Positions 10,254 to 18,684 of a DNA stretch of 64,000 bases are shown here, piece by piece (the stretch's first letter is position 1; each line of letters begins with the position of its first letter). The position numbers were made by a program, and so were the translations under genes. The notes below the pieces were generated by a model. It was not told the origin of the DNA. It did not search any database and saw only the letters and a program-made list of their open reading frames with translations. Source of the stretch: Dyadobacter chenwenxiniae (GTDB lineage Bacteria > Bacteroidota > Bacteroidia > Cytophagales > Spirosomataceae); assembly GCF_022869785.1 (NCBI RefSeq), contig NZ_CP094997.1, positions 6,329,001 to 6,393,000 of the forward strand, given 5' to 3'.

Positions 10254-11183
10254 GTGAATTCAATAAAAGCTTTTGCGCCGGCTACGGTGGCTAATGTTGC
10301 CTGTGGATTTGATATTTTCGGTTTCGCTATTGAGGCGCCGGGCGATGTTGTGGAAATTAAAAAACGGGATGAGCCTGGCGTTGTTATAACAGAAATTACA
10401 GGGGACGAAGGCCGGTTGCCACGCAATGCTGAAAAAAATGCAGTGACCGTTGTTATGCTGCATTTATTGAAACATCTGGGCATTAAGGACTTCGGAGCCG
10501 AGGTGGTTTTGCACAAAAATATGCCGTTAGGGAGTGGAATGGGTTCCAGTGCCGCGAGCGCGGTGGCGGGAGTTGTGGCAATGAACGAGTTGCTGGGTAA
10601 CCCTTTAACCCGTCAGGAATTGCTTCCTTTTGCCATGGAAGGTGAGAAAATCGCTTCCGGATCGGCGCATGCGGATAATGTTGGACCTTCGCTTTTGGGT
10701 GGTTTCGTCGTGATACGCAGTTATAATCCGCTGGATATTTTCACAATTCCAATTCCGGATGACTTGTATTGCACACTGGTTCACCCGGATATTGAGATTA
10801 ATACAAAAGACGCACGTTTCATCTTGCGCAACGAAGTTTCCCTGAAAAACACGATCGCTCAAATGGGCAATGTTGCCGGGCTGGTTGCTGGTTTGATGAA
10901 AGCCGATTACGACCTCATCGGCAGGTCTATGGTTGACGTGATTATCGAACCGGTAAGGTCTATTTTAATCCCGGAATTTAAAGAAGTAAAACAGGCTGCG
11001 ATTGCGAACGGAGCATTGGGTTGCAGCATTTCAGGCTCGGGTCCGTCTATGTTTGCACTTAGCAAAGGAAAGGCTAATGCGGAAAGTGCCGGCGTGGCGA
11101 TGCAGCAAAAATTTGCCGATGCAGGAATTGAATCCAGCATGCACGTTTCTGCAATAAATAAAAACGGTGCTGCCATATTGTAA
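10254..11183 (+). CDS. thrB: Homoserine kinase
   Basis: A 309-residue GHMP-family kinase phosphorylating homoserine to O-phosphohomoserine. Seen: an N-terminal APATVANVACGFD motif and the GHMP ATP-binding loop MPLGSGMGSSAASA near residues 83-96, plus the C-terminal glycine-rich segment GCSISGSGPSMFAL. It begins with GTG 18 bp after thrA; no nearer ATG fits the conserved N-terminus. Threonine synthase (thrC), which commonly follows in related genomes, is not the next gene: a dioxygenase-like gene lies there. Confidence 0.94.
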   Translation: MNSIKAFAPATVANVACGFDIFGFAIEAPGDVVEIKKRDEPGVVITEITGDEGRLPRNAEKNAVTVVMLHLLKHLGIKDFGAEVVLHKNMPLGSGMGSSAASAVAGVVAMNELLGNPLTRQELLPFAMEGEKIASGSAHADNVGPSLLGGFVVIRSYNPLDIFTIPIPDDLYCTLVHPDIEINTKDARFILRNEVSLKNTIAQMGNVAGLVAGLMKADYDLIGRSMVDVIIEPVRSILIPEFKEVKQAAIANGALGCSISGSGPSMFALSKGKANAESAGVAMQQKFADAGIESSMHVSAINKNGAAIL

Positions 11184-11246
11184 TGATTTGCAAAGTGCTT
11201 ATTTTCAGGGACGTAATGTCAGAAAGCAACACTTTAAAATCTTACT

Positions 11247-12176
11247 ATGGATACAAAGGTTTACCCAATGAACCAGCCCTGGATCGATTCCCCGTTCTTT
11301 GAACAAGAAATTGAACAGTCTGCACTTGATGAAGACACAAAGCAGCTCGTCAAAGACTATGCGGAAAAGGGTTACCTGATCCTGGACACCGAACTGCCTG
11401 AAAGCACGTTTGACAGGATTGTTGAGCTTTTAAAACCACATTATACTTCACCCAGAATCCAGGATGCCTGGAACATTACACCACTCGTGCGGGAAGTGGC
11501 AGGCTGTCCAAAGATCCTTGATATGCTGCGGATCTTGTATCGCAGAGAACCTTTCCCTTTCCAAACCCTTAATTTTCAAGTCGGCTCGCAGCAAAAAACG
11601 CATAGTGATGCAATTCATTTTTCGTCCATTCCTGAGCGGTTTATGTGTGGCGTTTGGGTGGCTTTGGAAGATATCGATGAGTCGAACGGACCGTTGCATT
11701 ACTATCCCGGGAGTCAGAAATTGCCATTCTTTAACATGGCGGATATTGGCCTTTCCGGAGCGCAGGATGCGGGAAGTTATGTTCAGTACGTTGAATATGA
11801 GAATTTTGTGCAAAAATTAATGATCGCAACCGGTCAGAAAAAGGAGGTTTTCAAAGTTAGGAAAGGGCAGGCGTTGATCTGGTCGGCGACGCTTTTCCAC
11901 GGCGGAGAACCCATCCTGCGCGAGGGGGCGAGCAGGCATAGTCAGGTGACGCATTATTATTTCAAAGATTGCATGTATTACTCCCCGTTATGGTCGGATC
12001 TGCCGATTGAAAAGATGTATATGCGCCGGCCGGTAAACATACTTACAGGGGAAGTGGTTGAAAATAAATATCTTAACAAACCGATTATGGGAAGAACCGG
12101 GTTGAGTCAATTGACCGACTACAAAAACCAGCTCGAAGACTCATTAAGAAAGTTGAAAAGAACTCTGAAGGGTTAG
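11247..12176 (+). CDS. Phytanoyl-CoA dioxygenase (PhyH) family protein
   Basis: A 309-residue Fe(II)/2-oxoglutarate-dependent oxygenase homologue. The metal triad is visible as H119-S-D121 (KTHSDAIHF) and distal H218 (TLFHGGEP), with Arg230 a plausible 2-oxoglutarate ligand. PhyH-family enzymes hydroxylate small molecules, and the substrate here is unknown. It follows thrB by 63 bp in the same direction and is followed by the IscA-like gene, so it may share their transcript. No threonine-related role can be claimed from position alone. Confidence 0.8.
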   Translation: MDTKVYPMNQPWIDSPFFEQEIEQSALDEDTKQLVKDYAEKGYLILDTELPESTFDRIVELLKPHYTSPRIQDAWNITPLVREVAGCPKILDMLRILYRREPFPFQTLNFQVGSQQKTHSDAIHFSSIPERFMCGVWVALEDIDESNGPLHYYPGSQKLPFFNMADIGLSGAQDAGSYVQYVEYENFVQKLMIATGQKKEVFKVRKGQALIWSATLFHGGEPILREGASRHSQVTHYYFKDCMYYSPLWSDLPIEKMYMRRPVNILTGEVVENKYLNKPIMGRTGLSQLTDYKNQLEDSLRKLKRTLKG

Positions 12177-12235
12177 TGAACTTTATTATTTGTTTCAGAC
12201 GTTAAATATTGACGAATACAAAACTTAGAAATAGC

Positions 12236-12562
12236 ATGGTTACTGTAAGTGATACCGCCAAAAACAAAATTGTTGAACTTCGCAAAGCAGACGGGCATTT
12301 GGAGGATTATCAAATCCGCGTTGGCGTTTTGGGAGGAGGCTGTTCCGGTTTGACATATAATCTTGAATTCAATTCCGAAACCAACCCGAATGACATGGTT
12401 TTTGAAGACAAGGGAGTAAAAATCATTGTCGACAAGAAAAGCATTCTTTATCTGGCCGGGACCGTCCTTGATTTCTCGGACGGGTTAAATGGTAAAGGCT
12501 TTCAATTCGTGAATCCCAATGCAACCCGCACTTGCGGCTGCGGCGAAAGTTTTGCTGTATAA
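12236..12562 (+). CDS. HesB/IscA/SufA-family iron-sulfur cluster carrier
   Basis: A 108-residue A-type Fe-S carrier. The three conserved cysteines are present: C36 in LGGGCSGLTY, and C100 and C102 in TCGCGESF near the C-terminus. It would accept nascent [2Fe-2S] or [4Fe-4S] clusters from the SUF machinery and pass them to apoproteins. The ATG at 12236 is preferred over an in-frame TTG at 12209, because family members begin with a short stretch before the first conserved strand. The gene is followed by a strong terminator, ending the thrA-to-iscA run. Confidence 0.9.
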   Translation: MVTVSDTAKNKIVELRKADGHLEDYQIRVGVLGGGCSGLTYNLEFNSETNPNDMVFEDKGVKIIVDKKSILYLAGTVLDFSDGLNGKGFQFVNPNATRTCGCGESFAV

Positions 12563-12588
12563 CGATATTCTTAAAATATTTTATTTTC

Positions 12589-12622
12589 AAACGCGTTCGG
12601 AAATCTCCGGACGCGTTTTTTT
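12589..12622 (+). terminator. Rho-independent terminator after the IscA-like gene
   Basis: Perfect 12-bp arms AAACGCGTTCGG (12589-12600; read with its partner CCGGACGCGTTT at 12607-12618 as near-complementary, with one mismatch) around a 6-nt loop, followed by a T-run to 12622. Confidence 0.85.
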
Positions 12623-12685
12623 ATATTCCTGAATGGGCTTAATTTGCCGCTTCAAGTAGCAGACATACACATTAAAACATTTTGA

Positions 12686-13582
12686 ATGAAACCAACTCTT
12701 TTGATTTTAGCTGCCGGCATCGGTAGCCGTTACGGGGGCATCAAGCAGCTGGACCAGTTTGGCCCAAACGGGGAAACAATCATCGATTATTCACTATATG
12801 ACGCGATTCGCAGCGGTTTTGGTAAAGTAGTTTTTATCGTTCGGGAAGAAATTAAGGATAGTGCGGAAGCTATTTTTGCTCCTAAGTTGAAGGGTAAGAT
12901 TGATTTTGACTTTGCTATTCAGGGCGTTCAGTCATACGTTCCGGAAGATCTGGGAACGGTTGACCGCGTAAAGCCCTGGGGGACGGGACACGCAACATTA
13001 TGCGCATGGCCTAAGACAGAAACGCCATTTGCCGTAATTAATGCCGACGATTTTTATGGTCACGACGCTTTCGCCACCATGGCCGACTTCCTGACCAACG
13101 ACACCAATGATAAGCAGCACGCAATGATCGGTTACGAGCTGAAACGCACATTATCCGAAAACGGCACTGTTTCCCGCGGGATTTGTGTCGAAAGGGCTGA
13201 TCACAACCTGGAATCGGTGGTTGAGCGCACCAAAATTTTTGAAGAAGACGGAAAAATCTATTTCGAGGAAAACGACGTCAAAACCGAACTGGCACCGGAA
13301 ACGCCCGTTTCCATGAACTTCTGGGGCTTCAAACCAGGCATGTTCCCCATCACAAAAGACCTGTTCGAAACTTACGCGCGCGAGAACATCAACACCCCAA
13401 AAGCCGAATTTTACATCCCAACCGTCATGACCCATATCATCAAAAATGGCATGGGCGACTGCCGCGTCTTCCGCATCGCTTCTGACTGGTTTGGCGTGAC
13501 TTACCCGGAAGATAAACCGACGGTTCAGGCGTCTCTTAGTGCGTTGCATGAGACTGGGGTTTATCCTGAGAAGCTTTGGTAG
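12686..13582 (+). CDS. Sugar-phosphate nucleotidyltransferase family protein
   Basis: A 298-residue protein of the NTP_transferase fold. Seen: the N-terminal nucleotide-binding signature LILAAGIGSRYGGIKQLDQF (6-25), KPWGTGHATL near 108-117, and NADDFYG near 129-135 with the metal-binding aspartate. Family enzymes transfer NMP from NTP to a sugar-1-phosphate to build activated sugars. The precise sugar and nucleotide cannot be read from motifs. It has its own upstream terminator and downstream hairpin, so it is probably monocistronic. Confidence 0.85.
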   Translation: MKPTLLILAAGIGSRYGGIKQLDQFGPNGETIIDYSLYDAIRSGFGKVVFIVREEIKDSAEAIFAPKLKGKIDFDFAIQGVQSYVPEDLGTVDRVKPWGTGHATLCAWPKTETPFAVINADDFYGHDAFATMADFLTNDTNDKQHAMIGYELKRTLSENGTVSRGICVERADHNLESVVERTKIFEEDGKIYFEENDVKTELAPETPVSMNFWGFKPGMFPITKDLFETYARENINTPKAEFYIPTVMTHIIKNGMGDCRVFRIASDWFGVTYPEDKPTVQASLSALHETGVYPEKLW

Positions 13583-13619
13583 GGTGTTTTTGGAAAATTT
13601 TAAAGAGCTTTCAATGGAA

Positions 13620-13641
13620 AAAGACCTCATTTGAGGTCTTT
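13620..13641. terminator. Hairpin terminator after the nucleotidyltransferase
   Basis: AAAGACCTCA (13620-13629) and TGAGGTCTTT (13632-13641) form a tight hairpin flanked by A-rich and T-rich sequence. It sits between the convergent nucleotidyltransferase and FG-GAP genes and can act in both directions. Confidence 0.75.
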
Positions 13642-13666
13642 GCTTTTGTCAAACTTATATCTATTG

Positions 13667-13933
13667 TTACTTGCCTATCATGACTTTACGAGAAGTTTGC
13701 GAGCCATCCTTATAGCTAATAACCAGAATGTGCATGCCAGACTCAATGCCTCGCACATCAATATTATTTTTTGTTGTTTTATAAATCGATTTGCCGTTCA
13801 ATGTAAATAACTGAAGATGGCTTATTGAGTCTGGATTATTTGTATCAATAAATATTTTTTCTGTACCAGGATTTGGATAGACCAGAATTTTCTCATTTTT
13901 AAAAAGATCAGAAGCCTCCACCTTCCGCTTCAC
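13667..13933 (-). CDS. T9SS type A sorting domain fragment (C-terminus of FG-GAP protein)
   Basis: An 88-residue fragment in the same frame as the repeat body upstream, behind an in-frame TAG. It has the Por_Secre_tail pattern: YPNPGTEKIFI, then LFTLNGKSIY, and a final GMHILVISYKDGSQTSRKVMIGK-like strand pair split across the last 25 residues. Such domains direct cargo through the type IX secretion system and are cleaved at the surface. The GTG used as a start here is probably not a genuine initiation codon. Confidence 0.55.
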   Translation of the reverse strand: MKRKVEASDLFKNEKILVYPNPGTEKIFIDTNNPDSISHLQLFTLNGKSIYKTTKNNIDVRGIESGMHILVISYKDGSQTSRKVMIGK

Positions 13934-13939
13934 CGTCTC

Positions 13940-16756
13940 CTACATATCGTCTACCACATCCTCCGGAGCAGGCGCAATGCTATTGCCAACTAGGTAAGAG
14001 GGCAAGTAACGCCACGGGCCATAAAGCTGGCCGGTGAGGGCGAGTGTAGGATCATACTTTACCCTGACGCGGACTTTGGTTGATGGTCCCTGCTTGGCAA
14101 CAACACTTTTCAGCTCAATGCCAGTTAGCCCCAAACTCGCATAAGCATTCTGCGAACCAGATGACATTGTGCTATTCGTAATCACATTATTCGCCCCTTT
14201 CGAAAATCCCTGTCCCTTAGCCTTCGTCTCCCAAACCATCTTGCCTTTATTTTTACCCAAGAATGACTTAGCATAAAGCCCAGCCCCAAAATCGTTTTTA
14301 GCTTTTTGGGATTGGTTGATGAGGGTTGCAAGATTGGAGTTGTAGAGGCGGAGGTTGTTTTGGAGGTTTTTGTTATTGTTGCCGTAGAAGACGAAAGCTG
14401 CACCTTCGTCGTTTTGTCCCTTATTATATTGACGTGCTCCGACAATTACATCATTATATCCATCCCCATTGATGTCACCCGCCCCAGCCACCGAGCTTCC
14501 CATTAAAGCATTATCTTGATTTCCCTCTATCATAAAAGAATTAGCTGGATCAACTCCGAAAGGCGTTCCATTAAATAAAAATGCTGCGCCTTCGTCAAGT
14601 TGCCCATTCGAGTAAAACGTGGACCCAACGATTAAATCGGCATATCCATCTCCATTAACATCTCCTGGAATCCCGACATTTCCCATCCATCCATTAATCT
14701 GATTACTCTCTAAAATTTGTGGACTTTTATCAAATCCTGTAATTGATCCATAATAAATGAAAACTGCACCTTCTAAGTGTTGACCATTTGAATACTCATG
14801 TGCTCCAAGCGCCAGATCTAAATATCCGTCACCATTTAAATCCCCGACTTCGAAAGAACTACCCATACCTGAATTTTCACGATTACTTTCAACTATTATT
14901 TTTAAGTTGATGTTAAGCCCAATCGCAGAACCATAATATATGTAAACAGCACCTTCATTAAATTCACCATTACTATAATAAGTGCTCCCAACAATTACAT
15001 CCCCGTAACCGTCATTATTGATATCACCTCCACCTGAGACCTCATTGCCGTAGTTGCACCAGTTTCCACATGCATTTGCTGTCAATGTTACGTTTGCTGC
15101 GTCTTTATTAATTCCATTTGGAGAGCCATGATATACAAAAGCCGCACCTTGATCTGCTGGTGATGACACGAGCAAGCCTGGTGAGCCAATTATTATATCA
15201 CTGAAACCATCACCATTAACATCTCCGGCACAGGACACAGAATTCCCAAAGTAAGCGTCATCTTCCTGCTTTCCATATATTATTGTTTTAATATTGCTGT
15301 TTATGCCTGCCGGTGATCCTGTATAGATAAAAACTGCTCCTGCATCATTGCCACCAAAAAGCGGCATGCCTACAATGAGATCACCGTAACCATCTCCATT
15401 TATATCTCCGGCTGATGAAGTACTTCCCATCGAGGCATACTCTTGATTACTTTCTAAAATTTGATTTGGAACAACGTCAAGTCCCGCCGCAGAACCATGA
15501 AATATAAAGACTGCCCCTTCTGATGTCTGGCCACTGTCATAATAGAAAGCCGCAATGGCTACATCACCATAACCATCACCATTCAGATCGCCAGCGCTTG
15601 ATATAAATGAGCCGAATAAGGCTTCTGGCTGATTCATTTCTAGTTGCGTTCCATAAGTTTTGTTTAACCCATCCGCCATCCCCAACCAAACAAACGCCGC
15701 ACCCTCATCCGTTTGCCCCGTATCATATGTGTTCGCACCCGTTATAATGTCGCTATAACCATCGCCATTCACATCACCGGCGCTTTTTACAGACCAACCC
15801 ATTCCTGCGTCAGCCTGATTGCTTTCAAGGGTTGAGGCAGGTGAGGATATCAGGCCATTGGGTGAGCCGTGATGGATTACGACTGCTCCTTCGTTGTTTT
15901 CGCCTTTGTCATATTGCCAGATGCCGATCATTACGTCGCTGTAACCTTCGCCGTTGACGTCTCCGGCGCAGGCTACCGCTATGCCCTGTTTTGCTTCGGG
16001 TTGGTTGCTTTCAAGCCTGATGGCGGCACTTGCTTTGATGCCTTGTGCTGATCCGTGATAGACAAATACGGCACCTTCGTTTGTTTGTCCATAGTCGTAT
16101 AAATAGCTCCCAACAATAATGTCGGAATAGCCATCACCATTCACATCACCGGCTGTTGCGGCAGACCAGCCATATTGGGCATTGATTTGATTTCCTTCCA
16201 ATACCACGGAGGCATTGTTGTTAATGCCAACGGCAGAGCCCAGATGCACAAACACGGCGCCTTCATTGTCATGGCCTTTATCGTAGGCATATGCTCCCAC
16301 CAGTACATCGTTGTAGCCATCGCCATTCACATCGCCCGCTCCTGCGGAGCAATAGCCAAACTGTGCTTTTTCCTGGTTACTTTCGAGAATGTTGGCGGCC
16401 AGCAGGTTAATGCCAGCCGCTGAGCCATGGTATATAAAAGCAGCGCCTTCATCGAATTGCCCCTTATCAAACAAAGGAGCACCGACAATGACATCGCTGA
16501 AACCATCACCATTTACGTCGCCAAGTCCTTCAACGGCCCTGCCAAATTTCGCATTGGGCTGATTGCTTTCCAGGATTGTCGCTACGCTGTTCAAACCCGA
16601 AGCCGAGCCGTAGTACACCATCACTGCGCCCTCTTTGGTCTCACCTTTGGTATAGAAAGGAGCGCCGACAATGACGTCACTATATCCATCTTTATTAAGG
16701 TCACCAGCAGAAGAAACGCTGGTGCCGAATTGGGCTTCGGTGTGATTGCTTTGCAA
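13940..16756 (-). CDS. FG-GAP / integrin-alpha-like repeat body (middle fragment)
   Basis: A 938-residue fragment with 13 consecutive repeats of about 60-65 residues, each built on a FG-GAP core followed by a calcium-loop motif such as GDVNGDGYSDVIVG and a closing EGAVFVYHGS strand. A fourteenth repeat lies in the upstream fragment. Together they would fold as one or two seven-bladed beta-propellers, as in integrin alpha chains. After about residue 800 comes a non-repetitive segment (KLRVRVKYDPTLAL-like), then the stop at DVVDDM. The first 20-odd codons are in a shifted frame relative to the N-terminal fragment. Confidence 0.7.
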   Translation of the reverse strand: MQSNHTEAQFGTSVSSAGDLNKDGYSDVIVGAPFYTKGETKEGAVMVYYGSASGLNSVATILESNQPNAKFGRAVEGLGDVNGDGFSDVIVGAPLFDKGQFDEGAAFIYHGSAAGINLLAANILESNQEKAQFGYCSAGAGDVNGDGYNDVLVGAYAYDKGHDNEGAVFVHLGSAVGINNNASVVLEGNQINAQYGWSAATAGDVNGDGYSDIIVGSYLYDYGQTNEGAVFVYHGSAQGIKASAAIRLESNQPEAKQGIAVACAGDVNGEGYSDVMIGIWQYDKGENNEGAVVIHHGSPNGLISSPASTLESNQADAGMGWSVKSAGDVNGDGYSDIITGANTYDTGQTDEGAAFVWLGMADGLNKTYGTQLEMNQPEALFGSFISSAGDLNGDGYGDVAIAAFYYDSGQTSEGAVFIFHGSAAGLDVVPNQILESNQEYASMGSTSSAGDINGDGYGDLIVGMPLFGGNDAGAVFIYTGSPAGINSNIKTIIYGKQEDDAYFGNSVSCAGDVNGDGFSDIIIGSPGLLVSSPADQGAAFVYHGSPNGINKDAANVTLTANACGNWCNYGNEVSGGGDINNDGYGDVIVGSTYYSNGEFNEGAVYIYYGSAIGLNINLKIIVESNRENSGMGSSFEVGDLNGDGYLDLALGAHEYSNGQHLEGAVFIYYGSITGFDKSPQILESNQINGWMGNVGIPGDVNGDGYADLIVGSTFYSNGQLDEGAAFLFNGTPFGVDPANSFMIEGNQDNALMGSSVAGAGDINGDGYNDVIVGARQYNKGQNDEGAAFVFYGNNNKNLQNNLRLYNSNLATLINQSQKAKNDFGAGLYAKSFLGKNKGKMVWETKAKGQGFSKGANNVITNSTMSSGSQNAYASLGLTGIELKSVVAKQGPSTKVRVRVKYDPTLALTGQLYGPWRYLPSYLVGNSIAPAPEDVVDDM

Positions 16757-16775
16757 GGTAACCGCCGCATTGGCG

Positions 16776-17744
16776 CTAAGTCCCGAAGCAGAGCCATGGT
16801 ATTACAAACACAACGCCCTCATTAGTCTCTCCGCTGTCGAACAAGGGCGCTCCTACCAGCACATCGCTGTATCCGTCGCCATTCACATCTCCGGCCGAAG
16901 ATACTGCGTACCCTGCCTGAGCGCCGATCTGGTTGCTTTCTACGATCGCATTGGCATTGCTTGGGTTTCCGTTTACAACAATGGGATCAATGGTCACCGG
17001 GTAAGCGGCGTTTTGAACATTAACGCTCAGCAGTACAAGCCCGTCCTTGTAACGCAAAGTGGCCGGTAATGTGTCGCCGTCCGCATCCCAGCATGTAATG
17101 TCTTTGTAAATGAGGCTGTTTGCAGGCTCGCCTTTTTTATTCTCAGCATAAAAATGAAGTTCGTCATTTCCCAGATCCTTGACTTTTAGCCCTTGGGCTG
17201 ACAACCTTACCTGCAGTTCTTTTGTGGCAATAGGGGCGGAGTCAATAATGAAGTTCTGCCGGACCCCTTCTTCGTTGTTAATAAATTCCTCTGTGAATCC
17301 TTTGTGTTTGATTTGAAGCTTGTTATCCCCATTCTCATGTTTTGCATCGGATTGTGCCGAGAGTATCTTCCGGCCGTCTGCGTAGATGCCTTCGTTGATC
17401 AATTTCAGGGAGAAGTTATGGCCTGCTGAATCAACGCGGTTATTTAGCGTTAACACGCCCGGTTTGTAGTAAGCACGCAGGCCCTGCTTGCGGTTAGGGC
17501 TTTGTAATGTGTTCTTTTCGGTGTCGAAAGAAATGTTGTATTCGCGCTTGGCCAGGCTTTGCTGGATGCTGGCCACTGTAGTGTCGTGAACGGCGCTTGG
17601 TTTATTTTTTACATTACTTGATTGAACAAGCGGAGGTGTTTCGGTTATTGGCCTGTTCGACGACAGCTCATGCATTTGCACAATGTAAGCCGTTGCTAAG
17701 ATAAATAAGAGCGTAAAAATGCCCTTTTTGTAATATTGTTTCAT
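16776..17744 (-). CDS. N-terminal fragment of FG-GAP surface protein
   Basis: A 322-residue fragment with an N-terminal hydrophobic signal segment (about 9-23), a 230-residue region of beta-rich sequence ending in YPVTIDPIVV (a linker often preceding FG-GAP repeats in Bacteroidota surface proteins), and the first repeat (AGDVNGDGYSDVLVGAPLF). The frame then shifts: after EGVVFV the expected YHGSASG is replaced by IPWLCFGT and a stop. The start at 17744 is the ATG just before the signal segment. Confidence 0.7.
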   Translation of the reverse strand: MKQYYKKGIFTLLFILATAYIVQMHELSSNRPITETPPLVQSSNVKNKPSAVHDTTVASIQQSLAKREYNISFDTEKNTLQSPNRKQGLRAYYKPGVLTLNNRVDSAGHNFSLKLINEGIYADGRKILSAQSDAKHENGDNKLQIKHKGFTEEFINNEEGVRQNFIIDSAPIATKELQVRLSAQGLKVKDLGNDELHFYAENKKGEPANSLIYKDITCWDADGDTLPATLRYKDGLVLLSVNVQNAAYPVTIDPIVVNGNPSNANAIVESNQIGAQAGYAVSSAGDVNGDGYSDVLVGAPLFDSGETNEGVVFVIPWLCFGT

Positions 17745-17867
17745 GGTCTGAATTTTAGGGTAATAAAAAATGGTAAGATGACATTAAGCCACCTTTGCAA
17801 TTTTATTTATCCCAAATTCTCGACTGCAAACCGATGAATAAACGGTAGAATTATTGACCAAAAGGTA

Positions 17868-17902
17868 AAAAAGTGTCTGACAAAATTTGCCAGACACTTT
17901 TT
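17868..17902 (-). terminator. Terminator of the SGNH esterase gene
   Basis: Perfect 12-bp arms AAAAAGTGTCTG (17868-17879) and CAGACACTTTTT (17891-17902) with an 11-nt loop. On the minus strand the stem is followed by a T-run. It lies 31 bp after the stop of the SGNH hydrolase and upstream of the FG-GAP gene. Confidence 0.8.
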
Positions 17903-17932
17903 AAGAATTGTCAGGAATATCTCTTTTAACCT

Positions 17933-18610
17933 TCACTTCTGCAGCAAGGCTTCCATCATCCGCTCCGCCAGAAACTTGTTTCCTTCGTCCGTCAGATGCA
18001 CTCTATCCGACGTTAAAATGCCTTTTTCCTTATTCTCAGGATTGTTTTGGACTAAATGATCCTGGAAAGATTTGCGAAGGTCACAGAGTTGCAGGCTGTT
18101 GCGGGTTGCGATCTCGCGGATGAGTTTGGAATATTGGTTCAGGTCGCCGTCCTGAGGGTTGGAAGCGTCATTCTTTTCGCCGATGACCGTTGGCGTGCAT
18201 ACGATCACGCGGATGTTTTGGGCCTTCATTTTTTTGATCAAAGCTTCGTAAAACTTCACATATTTATCAGGGTCAGTTCCTGTTCCGGAGGATGTTTTGT
18301 GCCATACATCGTTGATTCCCACATAAATGAAAACGACGTCCGGCTTTTTGGAAAGCACATCGTCTTCCAGCCTTAAATAAAGATCGTACACTTTGTTTCC
18401 GCCTATCCCGGCGCCCATGAGCTCGTACTGGCTGTCCTGACCTTTTGATTTAAGCATTTCAGTCATTTTGGTGATGTAGCCTGTCGGACCTACGCCGGCC
18501 TGGGTAATAGAATCTCCGAAAAATATGACGCGCAACGGCTTGTCCTGGCGCATGGCGATGAGGGGCAGCACGAAAATGGCAACCTGCAAAAATTTAAAAA
18601 TGACCCGCAT
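17933..18610 (-). CDS. SGNH/GDSL-family hydrolase (putative esterase)
   Basis: A 225-residue exported esterase-fold protein. Signal segment at 1-20, then block I GDSITQ (catalytic Ser34), block III GINDVWH with the conserved Asn, and block V SDRVHLTDEG near 200, giving the Asp-x-x-His dyad. Family members deacetylate carbohydrates or cleave small esters, and the substrate is not indicated. The gene lies 74 bp downstream of modC on the same strand and might be read through from the mod operon, but it has its own terminator. Confidence 0.82.
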   Translation of the reverse strand: MRVIFKFLQVAIFVLPLIAMRQDKPLRVIFFGDSITQAGVGPTGYITKMTEMLKSKGQDSQYELMGAGIGGNKVYDLYLRLEDDVLSKKPDVVFIYVGINDVWHKTSSGTGTDPDKYVKFYEALIKKMKAQNIRVIVCTPTVIGEKNDASNPQDGDLNQYSKLIREIATRNSLQLCDLRKSFQDHLVQNNPENKEKGILTSDRVHLTDEGNKFLAERMMEALLQK

Positions 18611-18684
18611 ATAAAATTGATAAAAATGGTTTTTGAAAAAAGACCGGCTCCTTTTAAAATTACCCTTAGAAGCATTTGGATTCT

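Larger units (their letters stand above)
13667..17744 (-). pseudogene. FG-GAP repeat surface protein with T9SS sorting domain, disrupted twice
   Basis: Read from 17744 downwards, this is one gene of about 1,360 codons cut into three pieces. A one-base insertion (an extra T in GGTATTACA at 16799-16805, compared with GGTATA in sister repeats) shifts the frame inside the first FG-GAP repeat. An in-frame TAG at 13940-13942 then separates the repeat body from the C-terminal sorting domain, with only two codons between it and the next fragment start. A protein with both lesions could not be exported by the type IX system as one chain. A sequencing error is possible for the indel, but an error explains a clean nonsense codon less easily. 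Confidence 0.75.
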
